Assembly: GCA_964415445.1 (NCBI GenBank)
Contig: CAYQAE010000077.1
Location: forward strand, 1-9,049
Direction: 5' to 3'
From: CAYQAE01 sp964415445 [NCBI: uncultured archaeon]
Lineage (GTDB): Archaea > CAYQAE01
Length of the DNA: 9,049 nucleotides
Of the stretch, positions 1 through 6,914 are shown one piece after another. Position numbers and translations under genes: made by a program. Below the pieces are notes generated by a model. It saw only the letters and a program-made list of their open reading frames with translations. It searched no databases and had not been told where the DNA came from. Within the stretch, counting starts at the first letter, position 1; every line of letters begins with the position of its first letter.

Positions 1-15
1 GTGCTCTTCCGATCT
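1..15. other. Residual Illumina sequencing adapter at contig start
   Basis: The first 15 bases, GTGCTCTTCCGATCT, are identical to the 3' end of the Illumina TruSeq read-2 adapter. They are not genomic sequence. Read on the minus strand they add five spurious codons (R-S-E-E-H) to the truncated ATPase gene without a stop, so automatic translation would append false residues. Genomic sequence starts at 16. Confidence 0.93.
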
Positions 16-1041
16 AATATCAGCTTCGATGCATCTTTCTCTGCAAAATACAACTTTTTGGTCATTTTTTATCATATCCACTACTTCAAGTGGGGTGAAT
101 TTTTTCTCATCAATACTTTCAATTAATTTTAAGTTGAGGGCCAAATCAATAGTGTTTGTGTGGTAGATAAATCTTACAATCTCATCTGTATATTCATCTG
201 CTAGCTTAGTTTTTACAAAATCTCGATACATCTTGGTAGCTTCATCCATAACTATGTTCTTTAGTTTTTCATATTCTTTATTTTTTTCAATATCATCTCG
301 ACTTCCTGTAACTTTTAGGTTATCATAGTTTATAACACCAGAGATACTTACAAAATCTTCTTTTTTGACATAAATTCGCTTCTGCAAAATTGATATACCA
401 CTAGATCTTTTTATACCTATAATTCCCTCAATTCCATCTTTTTCTATATTTCTAGTAAATATTGCATTAAATGATGTAAAATCTTTGTTTATTTTTTTCC
501 CATTTATATATAGAGGTATTTTTAGATATCCACAAACTCGACTGATATATTCAATTACTTCTTTTTTAGAAAAAGCTCCCCAACAATAGACTTTTGTTCC
601 ATATTTTCGATCTGATTTTTTTACTAAATTCTTTTGTGGTGTCATCAATACTTTTGAACCTATTTTATCTTTTGCAGTATCTACCAACACTTTATTTGAT
701 AAATTAAGAGAAGCTAAAAATCCTATACCATAATATCCAATATCTTCATCCCTAGATTTTGTAGTAGCACCAATTGTAGTTAGATATTTTTCAATCTCTT
801 TTTCTGACATACCTATGCCATCATCTTCTATGGTAAGCAGATTAGGTGTGATTTCAATTGCAATCTTTTTTGGGTTAGAGTCTACTGCATTTTGAATTAG
901 CTCACGTAATGCAGTTAATTTCTCTGCATATAAGTCTCCACCAGAGAAAAAGCTTAGGATTTTTTCTGTATCTACTTTCCAATCAATTTGGCTAGATTTA
1001 TCTGCAAATTCGTCTTCTATTTTTTTTAGATCATTATTCAT
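16..1041 (-). CDS. HSP90/HtpG-like GHKL ATPase, 3' end missing (partial)
   Basis: 342 codons run from ATG at 1041 to the adapter junction with no stop. The N-terminal ATPase shows the GHKL/HSP90 motifs in order: N-box ELIQNAVDS (E47, N51, D54), matching the HSP90 pattern ELIxNAxDA; G1 box IEDDGIGM (D73, G75, G77); G2 box IGYYGIGF (G102, G105, G107); and G148-T149. A middle domain follows, with QKRIYVKKEDF (about 220-230) and NLKVTGSRDDI (about 241-251), recalling the HtpG segments 'VKRVFI' and 'LPLNVSREDI'. By family it should be a cytosolic ATP-driven chaperone or conformational switch; the client is unknown. The ATG overlaps the preceding stop as ATGA, so translation is probably coupled. 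HtpG proper runs to about 600 residues, so roughly the C-terminal half would be lost if this is a full-length homologue. MORC-like or defence-associated HSP90-like ATPases remain possible, but the SRDDI segment favours HSP90. Confidence 0.85.
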
Positions 1042-1559
1042 CTTAATCTATACCCACAGTATTTGCAAAATTTTTCTCTATCTTCATAAAAATTTTGACA
1101 ACTTGGACATTGACCCAATTTGGGAAGATTATATTTTTGTTTTTTGTTTTGGGAATTTAGGGAATCTTTATATCCAATTTGATATGTATATTTAAATAAA
1201 TTTATACCTATCCCTACAAATATGAGAGTTTGATAGAATGCATAATCTAGAGAGATTACCAAATTATATTTTTCTAAATTTAGTTTTTCTATCATATTTA
1301 GAAATGTATATACATAGAAAAATTCAATTAAATGTCTCAAAAATCCGCATCCTCCACTTAAACCTAGATGAGTCTTAAAAAAAGCTTTTTCTACAAAAAC
1401 TAATGAGGCACTAGCTAGTGCAATATAGACAATTATTAAATAATCAAATAACTCAACATTGAATCCATAATGCTCTGCAACACTAATTGTCAAAATAGGT
1501 GCTATTGCCATACTAATTAGTGTTTTTGCAGCAAAAAGAATACCTCTAATTATTTTCAT
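1038..1559 (-). CDS. Multi-pass membrane protein with C-terminal zinc ribbon
   Basis: Function not recognised. Numbered from the longest start (GTG at 1568, 176 residues), the protein has about four hydrophobic segments (about 8-28, 42-62, 77-95 and 107-125), a charged linker, and a C-terminal zinc ribbon CPSC-x10-CKYC (C154, C157, C168, C171) that ends the protein and probably lies in the cytosol. I prefer ATG at 1559 (173 residues), because the minus-strand GTGAT at 1568-1564 pairs with the archaeal anti-SD four bases before it; the GTG would instead overlap the upstream stop as GTGA. The 3' end overlaps the HSP90-like ATPase start as ATGA. Such ribbons often serve protein or nucleic-acid contacts, so a membrane adaptor for the ATPase is a reasonable guess, not a demonstrated role. 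Confidence 0.75.
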   Translation of the reverse strand: MKIIRGILFAAKTLISMAIAPILTISVAEHYGFNVELFDYLIIVYIALASASLVFVEKAFFKTHLGLSGGCGFLRHLIEFFYVYTFLNMIEKLNLEKYNLVISLDYAFYQTLIFVGIGINLFKYTYQIGYKDSLNSQNKKQKYNLPKLGQCPSCQNFYEDREKFCKYCGYRLR

Positions 1560-1564
1560 TATAA

Positions 1565-2023
1565 TCACATCTTCTTTGAATATGTAAAATCAAATCCTAT
1601 AAATTTCTGGGATCTTAAATTGTAGTCTCCATCAACTGAGACTACTAAATATTTATCAATAGAGCTATCATAAAATATAGATGAGTTAACTCTAAGAAAA
1701 ATTGATTCACGCCAATTCGAGTTCGTTTCAAGCTCAATATCTAGATTATCTTTAGCTAAAATCTCACCTTCGATTGAATCTCTTCTGATTTCAACTACAA
1801 TTTCTGTATTTTCTATGCTAAAAAATTGGCCATCATATGTTAGTTTTGGTATTACTTCATACAATAATGTAGTATTGTTCTGTGGTGTAGTATTTATCTC
1901 ATCAAAATCATATTCAAATTCTTTAGCATCATTTGTAAGCATTGCTGCAATTAAAGCTAGACCTATTGCAAACAGGGAACTTATAACTCTTAGGAAAATA
2001 AAAAATCCTTTTTTTGAATTCAT
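1565..2023 (-). CDS. Small exported or N-terminally anchored protein, unknown function
   Basis: 152 residues, starting at ATG 2023. A short basic N-terminus (KK at 4-5, R12) leads into one hydrophobic segment (about 13-30), a signal anchor or signal peptide without a convincing cleavage site. The rest, about 35-152, is acidic, alternates hydrophobic and polar residues and looks beta-rich, with a short basic end (SKKM). N-x-S/T sequons at N44, N49, N50 and N113 fit a domain outside the cell. I recognise no family. No SD precedes the ATG, so the transcript may be leaderless. The gene heads a three-gene operon with the zinc-ribbon membrane protein and the HSP90-like ATPase, and its stop touches the next gene's start region. 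A role as the external partner or sensor of that set is inference from context only. Confidence 0.7.
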   Translation of the reverse strand: MNSKKGFFIFLRVISSLFAIGLALIAAMLTNDAKEFEYDFDEINTTPQNNTTLLYEVIPKLTYDGQFFSIENTEIVVEIRRDSIEGEILAKDNLDIELETNSNWRESIFLRVNSSIFYDSSIDKYLVVSVDGDYNLRSQKFIGFDFTYSKKM

Positions 2024-2088
2024 TCTATTTCTAAATTTAGTTCATTAATTTTTATTAGTTTCTTGATATTTTTATTTTGGGTGATATA
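2024..2088. promoter_or_regulatory. Divergent intergenic region with back-to-back promoters
   Basis: This 65-bp AT-rich gap separates two divergent genes and must hold the start signals of both unless they are transcribed from farther away. On the minus strand TAATAAAAAT (2057-2048) lies about 29 bases upstream of the ATG at 2023, the distance expected for an archaeal TATA box on a leaderless transcript. On the plus strand the same stretch (about 2046-2058) could serve a promoter with a short leader carrying the SD. Boxes are weak because the whole gap is A/T. No TPP riboswitch is visible. Confidence 0.4.
2079..2085 (+). promoter_or_regulatory. Ribosome binding site deciding a TTG start
   Basis: GGGTGAT pairs with the archaeal 16S 3' end and sits three bases before TTG at 2089. 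It argues against the in-frame TTG at 2077, which overlaps the SD itself. Confidence 0.75.
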
Positions 2089-2382
2089 TTGATTATAGCT
2101 GAGCTGACTGTGGTGCCCATAGGCACTTCTAATCCTAGTGTTAGTAGATATGTAAAGATTGCATTAGATGAGATTAAAAAAATAGGTCTAAAATATCAAT
2201 CATCTGCGATGGGAACGATAATTGAGTCAGAAAATATCGATGATATATTTTTGGCTATAAAGAGAATTCGAGAAGTTTTATTTGGACAAGATATATTGCG
2301 ATTAGTAACTACACTAAAATTGGATGAAAGACGTGATAAAGAAGCAAGTATTGATCAGAAGTTAAAATCGATATTAGAGTGA
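2089..2382 (+). CDS. MTH1187/YqgV-family thiamine-binding-fold protein
   Basis: 97 residues from TTG 2089, beginning MIIAELTVVPIGTSNPSVS, which matches the conserved opening of the MTH1187/YqgV family (Thiamine_BP, PF01910). These are small cytosolic ferredoxin-like-fold proteins that form oligomers; relatives such as YkoF bind thiamine or its HMP moiety, while for most archaeal members the ligand is untested. The internal GTIIES (about 42-47) and the helical C-terminus with DERRD fit the family, as does the length of about 100 residues. The start is set by GGGTGAT three bases upstream; a TTG at 2077 would add four atypical residues. It is the only plus-strand gene here, divergent from the ATPase operon and convergent with the ABC permease, whose stop lies 2 bp away. 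No thiamine biosynthesis or transport gene is adjacent, so context does not refine its role. Confidence 0.88.
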   Translation: MIIAELTVVPIGTSNPSVSRYVKIALDEIKKIGLKYQSSAMGTIIESENIDDIFLAIKRIREVLFGQDILRLVTTLKLDERRDKEASIDQKLKSILE

Positions 2383-2384
2383 AT

Positions 2385-3494
2385 TTATTCATCTTTTTTT
2401 AGTGAAAACAAAAGACTACCTATTATAGAGATTGCAATTGCAGAGATTGTAAGATAACTTAGGGTAAATAATGTAGTTGAAAAGTTAGTACCTCTTATCA
2501 TTATTCCTCTAATATCAGATACTGCCATAGTTATAGGAATTAATTCTGCAATGGATTGTGCAAAATGTGGCATAAAATCAACTGGCCAAAATTGGCCACA
2601 AAAAAATGCAAGTGGAATGTTAACTAACATTGCACCATATAATGCTTGATTTGTACTCTTTGTTAGTGCAGATATAGTAATTCCTATACTTACACTGAAA
2701 AAAGCAGTTAATATACACAAAAATATTAAGCCATAGATTGATCCGTTTATAGGTACAGCAAATACAAAATATGCAAATAAAATTAAAATTGCAGATTGCA
2801 AAATTACAATAAATGTATTTGCTAATATTTTTCCTATAATTATGTTATACTTTTTTGCAGGAGTTGTTGCAATTCTATATAGGAGTCCTGATTCACGTTC
2901 TTTTGATATACTCAAAATAGTCCCTATGATTCCAGTAAGCAAAATTGATGTTATAATAAGCCCAGGTGTGATTTTATCAATGTATCTAACTTCTCCATAT
3001 GCATTATGTGTTTCTATTTCAACTCCAGGTGGATTTAAATATTCTTCTAGTAATTGATTTGTGATATTATTTTGAACTCTCTCAATTACATATCTAACGC
3101 TATAATCAGATGCGATAACAGAATTATCAACATAAACTTCTATAGTAACTTTTTTGCTTACCAACTCAATTTCTTTTTCATAATCTTCAGGTATCACAAT
3201 AATTGCAGAAATTTCTCCTTTTTTCATAACTTCTTTTGCACTATCTATAGATCCATACATTTCTGTATCTTTAATATAATCTTTAAAAAGAAAAATGGTT
3301 TTATTTGAATAGCTAGAATTATCTAAATCAACAATAACAATTTTATTTTCTTCAAATAATTCACTTTCACCTTCAGATAGGGAAATACCAATTATTCCTA
3401 TTATTACAATAGGATAGATTATTTGAAATATAAAAGCAATGTGATCACGTATTGTTCTCTTAATCTCCTTTATAAATTCAGTAGGAATTTGCAA
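2385..3494 (-). CDS. ABC-2 type exporter permease
   Basis: 369 residues from TTG 3494. The architecture is that of ABC-2 permeases of the YhhJ/DrrB/ABC2_membrane_3 type: a cytosolic amphipathic start, TM1 at about 20-38, a large external domain at about 40-175, then five membrane segments (about 177-197, 219-246, 252-278, 285-300 and 341-365). The conserved cytosolic segment ERESGLLYRIATTPAKKY (about 199-216) before TM3 is the family's coupling region. The start is chosen because AGGAG lies six bases upstream and the protein then begins directly with the helix before TM1; an in-frame TTG at 3530 would add 12 residues and lengthen the overlap. The gene overlaps the end of the ATPase gene by 17 bases, so the two are translated together. 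Drug, lipid or polysaccharide export are all possible; the sequence does not identify the cargo. Confidence 0.88.
   Translation of the reverse strand: MQIPTEFIKEIKRTIRDHIAFIFQIIYPIVIIGIIGISLSEGESELFEENKIVIVDLDNSSYSNKTIFLFKDYIKDTEMYGSIDSAKEVMKKGEISAIIVIPEDYEKEIELVSKKVTIEVYVDNSVIASDYSVRYVIERVQNNITNQLLEEYLNPPGVEIETHNAYGEVRYIDKITPGLIITSILLTGIIGTILSISKERESGLLYRIATTPAKKYNIIIGKILANTFIVILQSAILILFAYFVFAVPINGSIYGLIFLCILTAFFSVSIGITISALTKSTNQALYGAMLVNIPLAFFCGQFWPVDFMPHFAQSIAELIPITMAVSDIRGIMIRGTNFSTTLFTLSYLTISAIAISIIGSLLFSLKKDE
2390..2400 (+). terminator. Oligo-T terminator of the MTH1187-family gene
   Basis: CATCTTTTTTT lies 8-18 bases after the TGA stop. Seven consecutive T on the coding strand is an archaeal-style intrinsic terminator. 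The same bases encode the last residues (KKDE) of the convergent permease, so the signal is embedded in coding sequence. No hairpin is evident. Confidence 0.4.
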
Positions 3495-4368
3495 TTTTCT
3501 CTCCTGTGTGAAAATAATATAAAAAATCAATAGATGCTTTTTGAAATTTTATCTTATCTATTAGATCACTATCACATTTAGAAATTATTTCTTTTAGTAT
3601 TTTATATCCGTCATCTGTTAAAAAAAGATATTCATTCTCTTTTTCGATTGGTTTATATTTAGAAAAATCATATTTTTTTGTAGTTTGTATCTGAAGAATT
3701 TCTCTACCTTTAGAAATTGAGTTTAGGGTGTCATCTAAAATTAGTTTATTATCATGTAAAATTGCTAATTTGGTTGCAATTTTTTCGACATCTGAAAAAT
3801 TGTGGGTTGAAATGATTAGAGATTTTCCCATATTCTTAAGCTCTAAAATCATTTTTTTGACTATATCTAGGGAGTCTTTATCCAATCCTAAATAAGGTTC
3901 ATCTAGAAGGATTATTGTAGGATCATTGATAAGTGCAGTGATGATATTGAGTCTTCTTTTCATTCCATGGGAGAGTTTTTTTACATATTTATTTTTTACA
4001 AAATTTAAATTTGCCAACTCAATTAGATTTTCTGCTTTTTTGTCTAAAATTGGATTTTTTATATTATGTAATTTACCAAAATAGGTTATATTTTCTTTAG
4101 TTGTAAGATCAGGATATAGCCATATCTCTTCTGCTGCATATGATAATTTTTTGGGATTAATGTTGATTTTTACTTTACCTTTTGTTGGTTTTATAAGGCG
4201 TGATATTATTTGCAAAAGTGTAGTTTTTCCACATCCATTTTTTCCAATAAGTGCAATGCATTCATTAGCTTTTAAAGTTAAATTAACTTCTCTAAATACT
4301 TCCTTTTTATGAAATGACTTTAAGATATTCTCTAAGCTCAGAAGTTCATTATTTTCTTTCTTTTCCAT
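3478..4368 (-). CDS. ABC-2 type exporter ATP-binding subunit
   Basis: 296 residues; the cytosolic ATPase that drives the overlapping permease. All nucleotide-binding motifs are present: Walker A GKNGCGKTT (42-50), signature LSHGM (132-136, a variant of LSGGQ usual in ABC-2 exporters), Walker B IILLDEP (D156, E157), D-loop GLD (161-163) and switch histidine H189 in STHN. The Q-loop position reads YAAEEIWLYPDLT, with Glu replacing Gln, as also seen in many ABC-2 ATPases with a 'PEERGLYP' segment, so it is probably active. The C-terminal extension ends with IDFLYYFHTGE (280-290), matching the family's 'LEDVFLxLTG' tail. No SD precedes the ATG and the gap to the upstream gene carries a terminator, so the pair probably has its own weak promoter. 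Confidence 0.93.
   Translation of the reverse strand: MEKKENNELLSLENILKSFHKKEVFREVNLTLKANECIALIGKNGCGKTTLLQIISRLIKPTKGKVKININPKKLSYAAEEIWLYPDLTTKENITYFGKLHNIKNPILDKKAENLIELANLNFVKNKYVKKLSHGMKRRLNIITALINDPTIILLDEPYLGLDKDSLDIVKKMILELKNMGKSLIISTHNFSDVEKIATKLAILHDNKLILDDTLNSISKGREILQIQTTKKYDFSKYKPIEKENEYLFLTDDGYKILKEIISKCDSDLIDKIKFQKASIDFLYYFHTGEKIANSY
3501..3505 (-). promoter_or_regulatory. Ribosome binding site for the permease, inside the ATPase gene
   Basis: Minus-strand AGGAG six bases before TTG 3494. It lies within the last codons of the ATPase gene and is the reason for placing the permease start at 3494 rather than 3530. Confidence 0.7.
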
Positions 4369-4380
4369 ATTTGAACTTAT

Positions 4381-4420
4381 AATAAAAAAAAAGAAAAAGG
4401 TGGTTTAAATTTTGAAACCG
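4381..4420 (-). terminator. Hairpin plus oligo-T terminator of the surface-protein gene
   Basis: Five to six bases past the TAA-side end of the surface gene, the minus strand can fold GGTTT (4419-4415) with AAACC (4406-4402) around an 8-base loop, followed by a T-rich tract at about 4398-4381 with runs of five and nine T. The short stem and long T tract suit archaeal termination. The tract overlaps the region where the ABC operon promoter must lie. Confidence 0.65.
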
Positions 4421-4424
4421 TCTT

Positions 4425-6896
4425 TTATTGATCTATTTTAATTCTGCTGTAGAGATCATCATCGTATCTATCATCTATTGATTTTTGTTTTTTTCTTTTG
4501 CCTGCCATAGATGCAATACCAGCTAGGACTATTATTCCTACAATTATTGCTAAAAATAACATCATTGAAGATTCTTCGTCTTCACTTAGATCTAATTCAT
4601 CTGGTACGATAAGTCCTGCAGCAGAAGCACCATCTCTAGCTTTATTATAAAATAGTGCTGCATTTTCGGGGTCATTACTATATAGATACTCTTCAGCTTG
4701 ATCTAAATCTCGTTCAGATTGTCTAATTTCTTCTCGCCACTGTTCAAGTGTCTTTGTTTGATTCTGAAAAGTCAAAGTAGATTGACCTGCTTTTTCTGCT
4801 TCATTTATTTGCTGTTGTAATTCCATCAAAGTATTTTTTAGCTCTTCAATCTTTGCTTGAATTTCCAGATATTCCTCTAGTGCATTAGAATCTACACTAT
4901 AGGTTATACCATCTGTATCTGATAGAAGATCTACACTTCCTTTAGTATAATCTATGCTAGTACCATTTGTCCATGTTGTACCTAATGGAAGATAATCACT
5001 TTCGATGTAGTCTGGTACAATTATTATCACTTCATTGGGGTCTGCATCAAATACTTCGCAGAATTTAGATACGTTAAATAGCCAATCCCCACTGCTAGTT
5101 TTAGTAGTTAACCCTTGAACTAATAATTTAATTTGCACAACTTCTGTACCATGTGTATCATTTGAAGTTGCAAGCATCTTTAAGCCAATATCATGTACAT
5201 AAATACTTTCTCCAGTCGCTTCAAATAGCATTTCAGTAATTAATGTTTTCATTTTGTTGATATTTACGTCTCCCTCAAAAGCAAATGCATCTTTTCCTTT
5301 AACAGTTGTTTTTTCAAAATCAAAGTCTAGATTGTAAAATTCGATCTCACCAAGTTTAGTCAACCATTCTGATGCATTTTGGTCTTGAGTTGCTATTGCG
5401 TCTATAAATATATTTGGCATTCTAAGTAGTCTTCTGTAGCCATCATCTGTAAAATTGTCGATCATTCCAAAGTCAAAAGTAATTGCTGTATCATTTTTTT
5501 CCATCAAAAATAGTAGATGATGTGCTTCTGGGATCTGTTTGATATCTTTTAGACCATCTGGAAAATTTTTATAGATCATAGATAAATTATATGTTCTTCC
5601 AGTATGATTAATATACATTCTATCGTCTGTTGCGTTCAAAAGTAGATATTGCTCAATTTGTGTATCTGTCATAGATTTTATTCCTAAAACTAAATTTTCT
5701 GCAACGTCAATTACTTCTTGTGGTTGCTCTCCGCTCATCTCTGTTTTCATAGTTGCAAGTGCAGCATCAATCAAACCTTTAATAGATGTCCTTGTTGCAT
5801 TGATTCCTGTTACATTTATCACTATATTCATATTTTCGTATTGATCTTCGCCTTGATTAGTATATTTCAGAGTTGAATTTATATGGAAATCATTAAGCTC
5901 TAAATTTATAAGTGACATTATAAAAGAAATCACTGCACTATCTGTATTTACATCTTCTGCTAATATGTATGCATTAACTAAATTTTCTCCAGCAGTGCGT
6001 ACATAACTCATATTTGTAATATTAATACATATATCTCTTGTTATATTAGTATTACTTACAAATTCGCTGATATTAAATGAATGGACATTATGCTCTACCA
6101 TATAAGTCAATGTTGTATTTAATGCTGTTAAATTTGCTTGCAAATTTGCATTAGTTGTATTTGCAATTTCTTCATTTAAATTGCCGAAAATATCTGAAAA
6201 AATTTCATCTTTAAAATTTGACAAATTTATTGGATTCATCGGATCTTCAAAAGGTCCACTCCAATTTAGTTCTACCATATGTCCTTTTAAGTAAAATAAA
6301 TCATCAGTGAAATATCCATCAAGTTCTAATACTATTGGGGGGTTACTATAGTCTACAGTTACATTATTTGCACTAATATTTACATATACTTCTTTTGTTT
6401 TTACATGTTGATCCATCTTTATGTAATTAAATGGCCAATCTCCATCTTGTTCATTTTTCAATTCTATATATGAGTCCATATTAAATAGCCCATCCATGTA
6501 GTCTTGTTCTATTCTAAATACTTGTATTGGAAAATCATCTTGATCTGCAACTGGTATTTCAAATTGTAGTCCTCCATCAAAATAGAATTTTTTGTATTGA
6601 AAATCACTATCCATTCTAAAATAGTTTACTGGAAAATCAGTTACAATTGAATCGTTTTTAGGGATGACATATCCTTCACCCCACATATGTGCCCACTCAG
6701 AGAATAATCCGGACATAGAAAAATTGACTTCTTCATATTCTGGATCATCTACTGTATTATTTTCGACATGTATTACTGTAATGTTTCCATCAGGTAATAA
6801 TGCCACATAAGTTGCGTCACTAACTGCTGAAACTCCGCTTAATCCTACTAAAAAGACGGCTAATACACCGAATATCGATAGTTTAGTCTTTATCAT
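4425..6896 (-). CDS. Large surface glycoprotein-like protein, C-terminally membrane-anchored
   Basis: 823 residues; family not recognised. Signal peptide 1-24 (hydrophobic 7-20, likely cut after VSA), a long acidic ectodomain, a helical/coiled-coil stalk (about 671-745, rich in E, Q, L and K), one TM helix (about 778-799) and a basic stop-transfer GKRKKQK with a short charged cytosolic tail. Residues 87-210 hold three clear and one degenerate 32-34-residue repeats, each with D-[FW]-P-x-x-[YV]-[FI]-[RK]-[MI]-[DE] in the clear copies. I count 28 N-x-S/T sequons spread over the ectodomain, fitting heavy N-glycosylation by AglB. It could be an S-layer component, adhesin or lipoprotein-like binding protein; no enzymatic motif is seen. 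Start: ATG 6896, with AAGGTG eight bases upstream and a palindrome beyond it. It is transcribed as its own unit, with a terminator after it. Confidence 0.85.
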   Translation of the reverse strand: MIKTKLSIFGVLAVFLVGLSGVSAVSDATYVALLPDGNITVIHVENNTVDDPEYEEVNFSMSGLFSEWAHMWGEGYVIPKNDSIVTDFPVNYFRMDSDFQYKKFYFDGGLQFEIPVADQDDFPIQVFRIEQDYMDGLFNMDSYIELKNEQDGDWPFNYIKMDQHVKTKEVYVNISANNVTVDYSNPPIVLELDGYFTDDLFYLKGHMVELNWSGPFEDPMNPINLSNFKDEIFSDIFGNLNEEIANTTNANLQANLTALNTTLTYMVEHNVHSFNISEFVSNTNITRDICINITNMSYVRTAGENLVNAYILAEDVNTDSAVISFIMSLINLELNDFHINSTLKYTNQGEDQYENMNIVINVTGINATRTSIKGLIDAALATMKTEMSGEQPQEVIDVAENLVLGIKSMTDTQIEQYLLLNATDDRMYINHTGRTYNLSMIYKNFPDGLKDIKQIPEAHHLLFLMEKNDTAITFDFGMIDNFTDDGYRRLLRMPNIFIDAIATQDQNASEWLTKLGEIEFYNLDFDFEKTTVKGKDAFAFEGDVNINKMKTLITEMLFEATGESIYVHDIGLKMLATSNDTHGTEVVQIKLLVQGLTTKTSSGDWLFNVSKFCEVFDADPNEVIIIVPDYIESDYLPLGTTWTNGTSIDYTKGSVDLLSDTDGITYSVDSNALEEYLEIQAKIEELKNTLMELQQQINEAEKAGQSTLTFQNQTKTLEQWREEIRQSERDLDQAEEYLYSNDPENAALFYNKARDGASAAGLIVPDELDLSEDEESSMMLFLAIIVGIIVLAGIASMAGKRKKQKSIDDRYDDDLYSRIKIDQ
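6267..6638 (-). repeat. Tandem 32-34-residue repeats within the surface protein
   Basis: Encodes residues 87-210. The repeat cores are DFPVNYFRMD (87-96), DFPIQVFRIE (121-130) and DWPFNYIKMD (153-162), spaced 34 and 32 residues apart. A weaker fourth copy near 187-210 aligns best over DDLFYLKG...VEL with DGLFNMDS...IEL of copy two. Alternating hydrophobic and polar residues suggest stacked beta hairpins. The copies are diverged at the DNA level, so this is an old protein repeat rather than a recent duplication. Confidence 0.65.
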
Positions 6897-6904
6897 ATTT
6901 TTTG

Positions 6905-6910
6905 CACCTT
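6905..6910 (-). promoter_or_regulatory. Strong ribosome binding site of the surface-protein gene
   Basis: Minus-strand AAGGTG eight bases before ATG 6896. It is the best SD on the minus strand of this window, as expected for an abundant envelope protein. Confidence 0.7.
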
Positions 6911-6914
6911 TTTT

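Noticed and set aside
1408-1421. 14-bp perfect palindrome GCACTAGCTAGTGC
   Set aside because: It falls in the middle of a membrane segment (A-L-A-S-A) of the zinc-ribbon protein with no nearby start, so no regulatory role is supported.
1815-2048. Plus-strand open frame opposite the small exported protein
   Set aside because: It is the antisense of the operon's first gene, whose start, signal anchor and overlap with the next gene are coherent; the plus product matches nothing recognisable.
2024-2088. Possible TPP riboswitch ahead of the thiamine-binding-family gene
   Set aside because: The gap is only 65 bp and nearly all A/T; the conserved TPP elements are not present.
2583-2598. Inverted repeat TGGCCAA-AA-TTGGCCA
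   Set aside because: It lies inside the permease and encodes the sensible residues GQFWP; it is most likely a coding coincidence, not a regulatory site.
2842-3308. Plus-strand open frames opposite the ABC permease
   Set aside because: They are antisense to a clearly conserved permease, have no SD and give low-complexity or Phe/Ile/Asn-rich products, so they are shadows.
3704-3990. Q-loop Glu in the ABC ATPase considered as a sign of a dead enzyme
   Set aside because: Many active ABC-2 ATPases carry Glu at this position, and all other catalytic motifs are intact.
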